From assembly GCA_963709665.1 (NCBI GenBank), contig CAVPWU010000002.1, forward strand, positions 558,001 through 622,000: DNA of 64,000 nucleotides, given 5' to 3'. Origin of the DNA: DASZIT01 sp963709665. GTDB lineage: Bacteria; Actinomycetota; Acidimicrobiia; Acidimicrobiales; RAAP-2. Positions 62,509 to 64,000 of this stretch are shown here, one piece after another. Both the position numbers and the translations under genes were made by a program. The notes under the pieces are model-generated. The model ran no database searches. It was not told where the DNA came from and saw nothing but the letters and a program-made list of their open reading frames with translations. Positions within the stretch are counted from its first letter, which is position 1; each line of letters opens with the position of its first letter.

Positions 62509-63186
62509 TCACAGGCGGACACCCCGGGCGAGGGCCTGGCGGTCCACGACCTGCACCTGGCGGGACGCCATGGTGATCCACCCCTCCTTCACGAAGCTGC
62601 GCAGGCACTCGTTGACCCGCTGACGGGTGGCTCCGATGCTGGCGGCCAGGTCCGACTGGGTGAAGCCGGGGTGGACCGACAGGGGGTCCATCAGGTCCCG
62701 CTCCAGCAGGAACTTGGCCACCCGCTGCCGCAGATCGAGGAAGATCAGGTCGGTGGCCACGTCGGTCATCCGCCGGACCATGTCGGACAGCCGCCCGAGC
62801 AGGGCGACCGCCGTGTCCGGGCGCCTGGTCACCAGGTCGATGATCTCCGAGCCGGCCAGCTTGAGCACCACGCTCGGCTCGGTGGCCCGGACCGTCGCCG
62901 TCCGGGGACCCCTGGAGAACACCCCGACCTCGCCGACCGTCTCGCCGGGGCGGACGGTGTTGACGATGAATTCATCGCCGTCCGGCGAGTGGCGGAGCAC
63001 GTTGAGGTGGCCCGACAGCAGCACGAGGATGAAGTCGGACCCGTCGCCCTCGAGGAAGAGGATCTGTCCCTTGGCGAACGTCCGACGGTGGCACCGGGTG
63101 GCCAGGAACCGCCGGTCCGCCTCGTCGAGGATCCCCAGTACCGCGGCTCCGGCGAAGGGGTCGTCGGCGGGTGGGCCGACGCTCAT
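62509..63186 (-). CDS. CRP/FNR-family transcription regulator
   Basis: 225 aa from ATG 63186. N-terminal cNMP domain with cassette GETVGEVGVFSRGPRTATVRA (Glu and Arg present, so cAMP or cGMP binding is likely); long dimer helix (ALLGRLSDMVRRMTDVATDLIFLDLRQRVAKFLLE); C-terminal winged HTH with TQSDLAASIGATRQRVNECLRSFVKEGWI. In the recognition helix the E. coli residues R-E-...-R read R-Q-...-E, so its half-site should differ from TGTGA. The TGTC-N8-GACA sites found here could be its target, including one upstream of itself. No Cys cluster of the FNR type. Confidence 0.92.
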   Translation of the reverse strand: MSVGPPADDPFAGAAVLGILDEADRRFLATRCHRRTFAKGQILFLEGDGSDFILVLLSGHLNVLRHSPDGDEFIVNTVRPGETVGEVGVFSRGPRTATVRATEPSVVLKLAGSEIIDLVTRRPDTAVALLGRLSDMVRRMTDVATDLIFLDLRQRVAKFLLERDLMDPLSVHPGFTQSDLAASIGATRQRVNECLRSFVKEGWITMASRQVQVVDRQALARGVRL

Positions 63187-63260
63187 CCCCGCCGGTGCCC
63201 TTCGGGACCGGCGGGGATCCCGCCACGGGAGCGCTGGTCGACGTGGACCCCGATGATCAT

Positions 63261-63296
63261 GGCCGGTGGCACATTGGGGGGGTGGTGCCACCGGCC
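63261..63296 (-). promoter_or_regulatory. Hairpin in presumed crp-like leader
   Basis: Perfect 12-bp inverted repeat GGCCGGTGGCAC - 12 bases - GTGCCACCGGCC, 75-110 bases before ATG 63186 and downstream of the start predicted from site B. It may be an operator for another protein or an RNA structure that affects translation or termination. Confidence 0.45.
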
Positions 63297-63331
63297 CACG
63301 ATCACTTGGGGGGCTCCGCCACCCGGGTGCC

Positions 63332-63374
63332 AGTGTGACGGCTTCACCGGCACCTGTCTGTCCCCCAGGTGACA
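63332..63374 (-). promoter_or_regulatory. Putative CRP-like operator and promoter (site B)
   Basis: Palindrome TGTCCCCCAGGTGACA at 63359-63374; 21 bases away on the minus strand is CACACT (63337-63332). The start would be at 63325, giving a 139-base leader to the CRP-like gene. Its reverse complement differs from site A (plus-strand reading) at one base. Confidence 0.6.
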
Positions 63375-63431
63375 GTGGCCGGATCCCCGTCGGGCACCAG
63401 ATCGACCGGCTGCATGGGAGCGATCCTAGAG

Positions 63432-63469
63432 GCCCGGCCCGAGGGGTCGCCGGGGACCTCGGGCCGGGC
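63432..63469 (-). terminator. Hairpin after TRIC-family gene
   Basis: 13-bp perfect stem GCCCGGCCCGAGG / CCTCGGGCCGGGC with 12-base loop, starting 28 bases after the stop of the minus-strand gene at 63497. No T run. Confidence 0.55.
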
Positions 63470-63496
63470 GGTGGCCGGGTCGGCGACCGGGTGGCT

Positions 63497-64000
63497 TCAG
63501 CGGATCACGTGGGGAAGGTTCCACCCCTGCCAGGCGCTGACCACCCGCAGGAGAAAGCAGGCCGCCCCGCCCACCAGCATCACCGGCCCCCGGGGGAGTC
63601 CCCGGCGGATGCCGACCACCACCAGGGTGGCGCCCAGGAGGGCGGCCGCCGCGTAGACGTGGACCCGGAGCACGGCCGGCACCCCGGCCAGCAGCATGTC
63701 GCGCAGCACCCCGCCCCCCACCGCGGTGATCACCCCCATGAACACGGCGGCCAACGGGTTCAGCTCGAAGTCGAGGGCCTTGGCGGCCCCCGAGGCGCAG
63801 AAGAGGGCCAGACCGGCGGCGTCCAGGCCGGTCAGCAGCCACGACGGGATGTGCTGGACCAGCTGGAAGAAGACGACCACCACCGCCCCGCCGCCCAGGG
63901 CGGTCACCAGGTAGGGCGGAGCCTGGATGGCCGCCGGAGGCGTGTCCCCGATCAGCAGGTCGCGGAGGATCCCGCCCCCCAGGGCGGTCACCCCGGCCAG
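63497..64000 (-). CDS. TRIC/UPF0126 family membrane protein (5' part outside window)
   Basis: At least 168 codons, open to the window edge, so the N terminus is missing. Two repeats of the family's three-helix unit are visible, each with the glycine-rich turn TALGGGILRDLLIGDTPP and TAVGGGVLRDMLLAGVPAV. Between them is AAGLALFCASGAAKALDFELNPLAAVFMGVI. Bacterial members form trimeric cation (K+) channels, YicG/YadS type. It ends with a short charged tail. Confidence 0.9.
   Translation of the reverse strand: MAGVTALGGGILRDLLIGDTPPAAIQAPPYLVTALGGGAVVVVFFQLVQHIPSWLLTGLDAAGLALFCASGAAKALDFELNPLAAVFMGVITAVGGGVLRDMLLAGVPAVLRVHVYAAAALLGATLVVVGIRRGLPRGPVMLVGGAACFLLRVVSAWQGWNLPHVIR

Larger units (their letters stand above)
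63187..63496. other. Intergenic region, 310 bases
   Basis: No gene. Holds the leader hairpin (63261-63296), operator site B (63332-63374) and a terminator-like hairpin (63432-63469). A half-palindrome TGTGA-N5-TCAC at 63334-63347 overlaps the -10-like box of site B. Confidence 0.5.

Noticed and set aside
62461..63374. FNR-type regulator (Fe-S cluster, TTGAT-N4-ATCAA sites)
   Set aside because: The regulator has no N-terminal cysteine cluster, has an intact cNMP cassette, and the nearby palindromes are TGTC-N8-GACA.

Overview
The window is a piece of a high-GC (about 70%) chromosome from an actinobacterium. The complete rRNA operon, the long (about 3.1 kb) 23S with an actinobacterial-type insertion, the F420-type LLM oxidoreductase, KorAB, DipZ and the block pgsA...gcvH-garA-merR-bifunctional nuclease (same order as Mycobacterium Rv1822-Rv1829) all fit. 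The 16S text looks most like the class Acidimicrobiia to me; this is recognition by eye, not an alignment. Many genes start exactly 6-7 bases after a TANNNT box, which suggests leaderless mRNAs are common.

Layout. 1-4.7 kb: end of argG, argH, dipZ and a 3-methyladenine glycosylase. 4.7-10.3 kb: a textbook rrn operon (TTGACA-17-TATAGT promoter, boxA-like site, 16S, spacer without tRNA, 23S, 5S, hairpin terminator) with both long processing stems visible. 10.5-14.2 kb: a two-gene NRPS unit (free condensation protein; adenylation-carrier protein with a threonine-like code). 14.3-19.0 kb: SRPBCC protein, cupin-like protein, aldo/keto reductase, then a TPR protein and a class I fructose-bisphosphate aldolase that are both broken by single-base indels which look like sequence errors. 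19.2-22.3 kb: korAB (2-oxoacid:ferredoxin oxidoreductase). 22.3-30 kb: DUF1697, LLM oxidoreductase, a lipoprotein with seven CxxxxxC repeats (probable seven-bladed propeller), DUF1015, two MFS transporters and an SGNH hydrolase.

30-36.2 kb: pgsA, a GDP-mannose pyrophosphorylase/phosphomannomutase-like fusion (frameshifted), gcvH, garA with an added zinc ribbon, a MerR regulator with a very long Ala/Pro linker, and a bifunctional nuclease. 36.3-43 kb: DUF4232 lipoprotein, YhdH-type oxidoreductase, S9 peptidase, GT87-like membrane protein, two small membrane proteins and a perfect 23-bp inverted repeat. 43.3-46.4 kb: thiOSGD thiamine operon (minus strand). 46.5-52.6 kb: gltBD. 52.7-55.7 kb: transglycosylase/NlpC-P60 hydrolase, acyl-CoA synthetase and a small coiled-coil protein.

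55.7-63.2 kb is the most interesting part: a cyclic-nucleotide neighbourhood. It holds a membrane protein, a ferritin-like di-iron protein translationally coupled to a zinc-ribbon/class III cyclase/AAA/TPR protein, an unknown 400-aa protein coupled to a stand-alone cNMP-binding protein, and a CRP-like regulator. A palindrome TGTC-N8-GACA occurs upstream of three minus-strand genes here (the membrane protein, the cNMP protein and the CRP-like gene), each time exactly 21 bases before a CANNNT hexamer. That is the geometry of a class II CRP promoter, and suggests a small autoregulated cAMP regulon. The window ends inside a TRIC/UPF0126 membrane protein gene.
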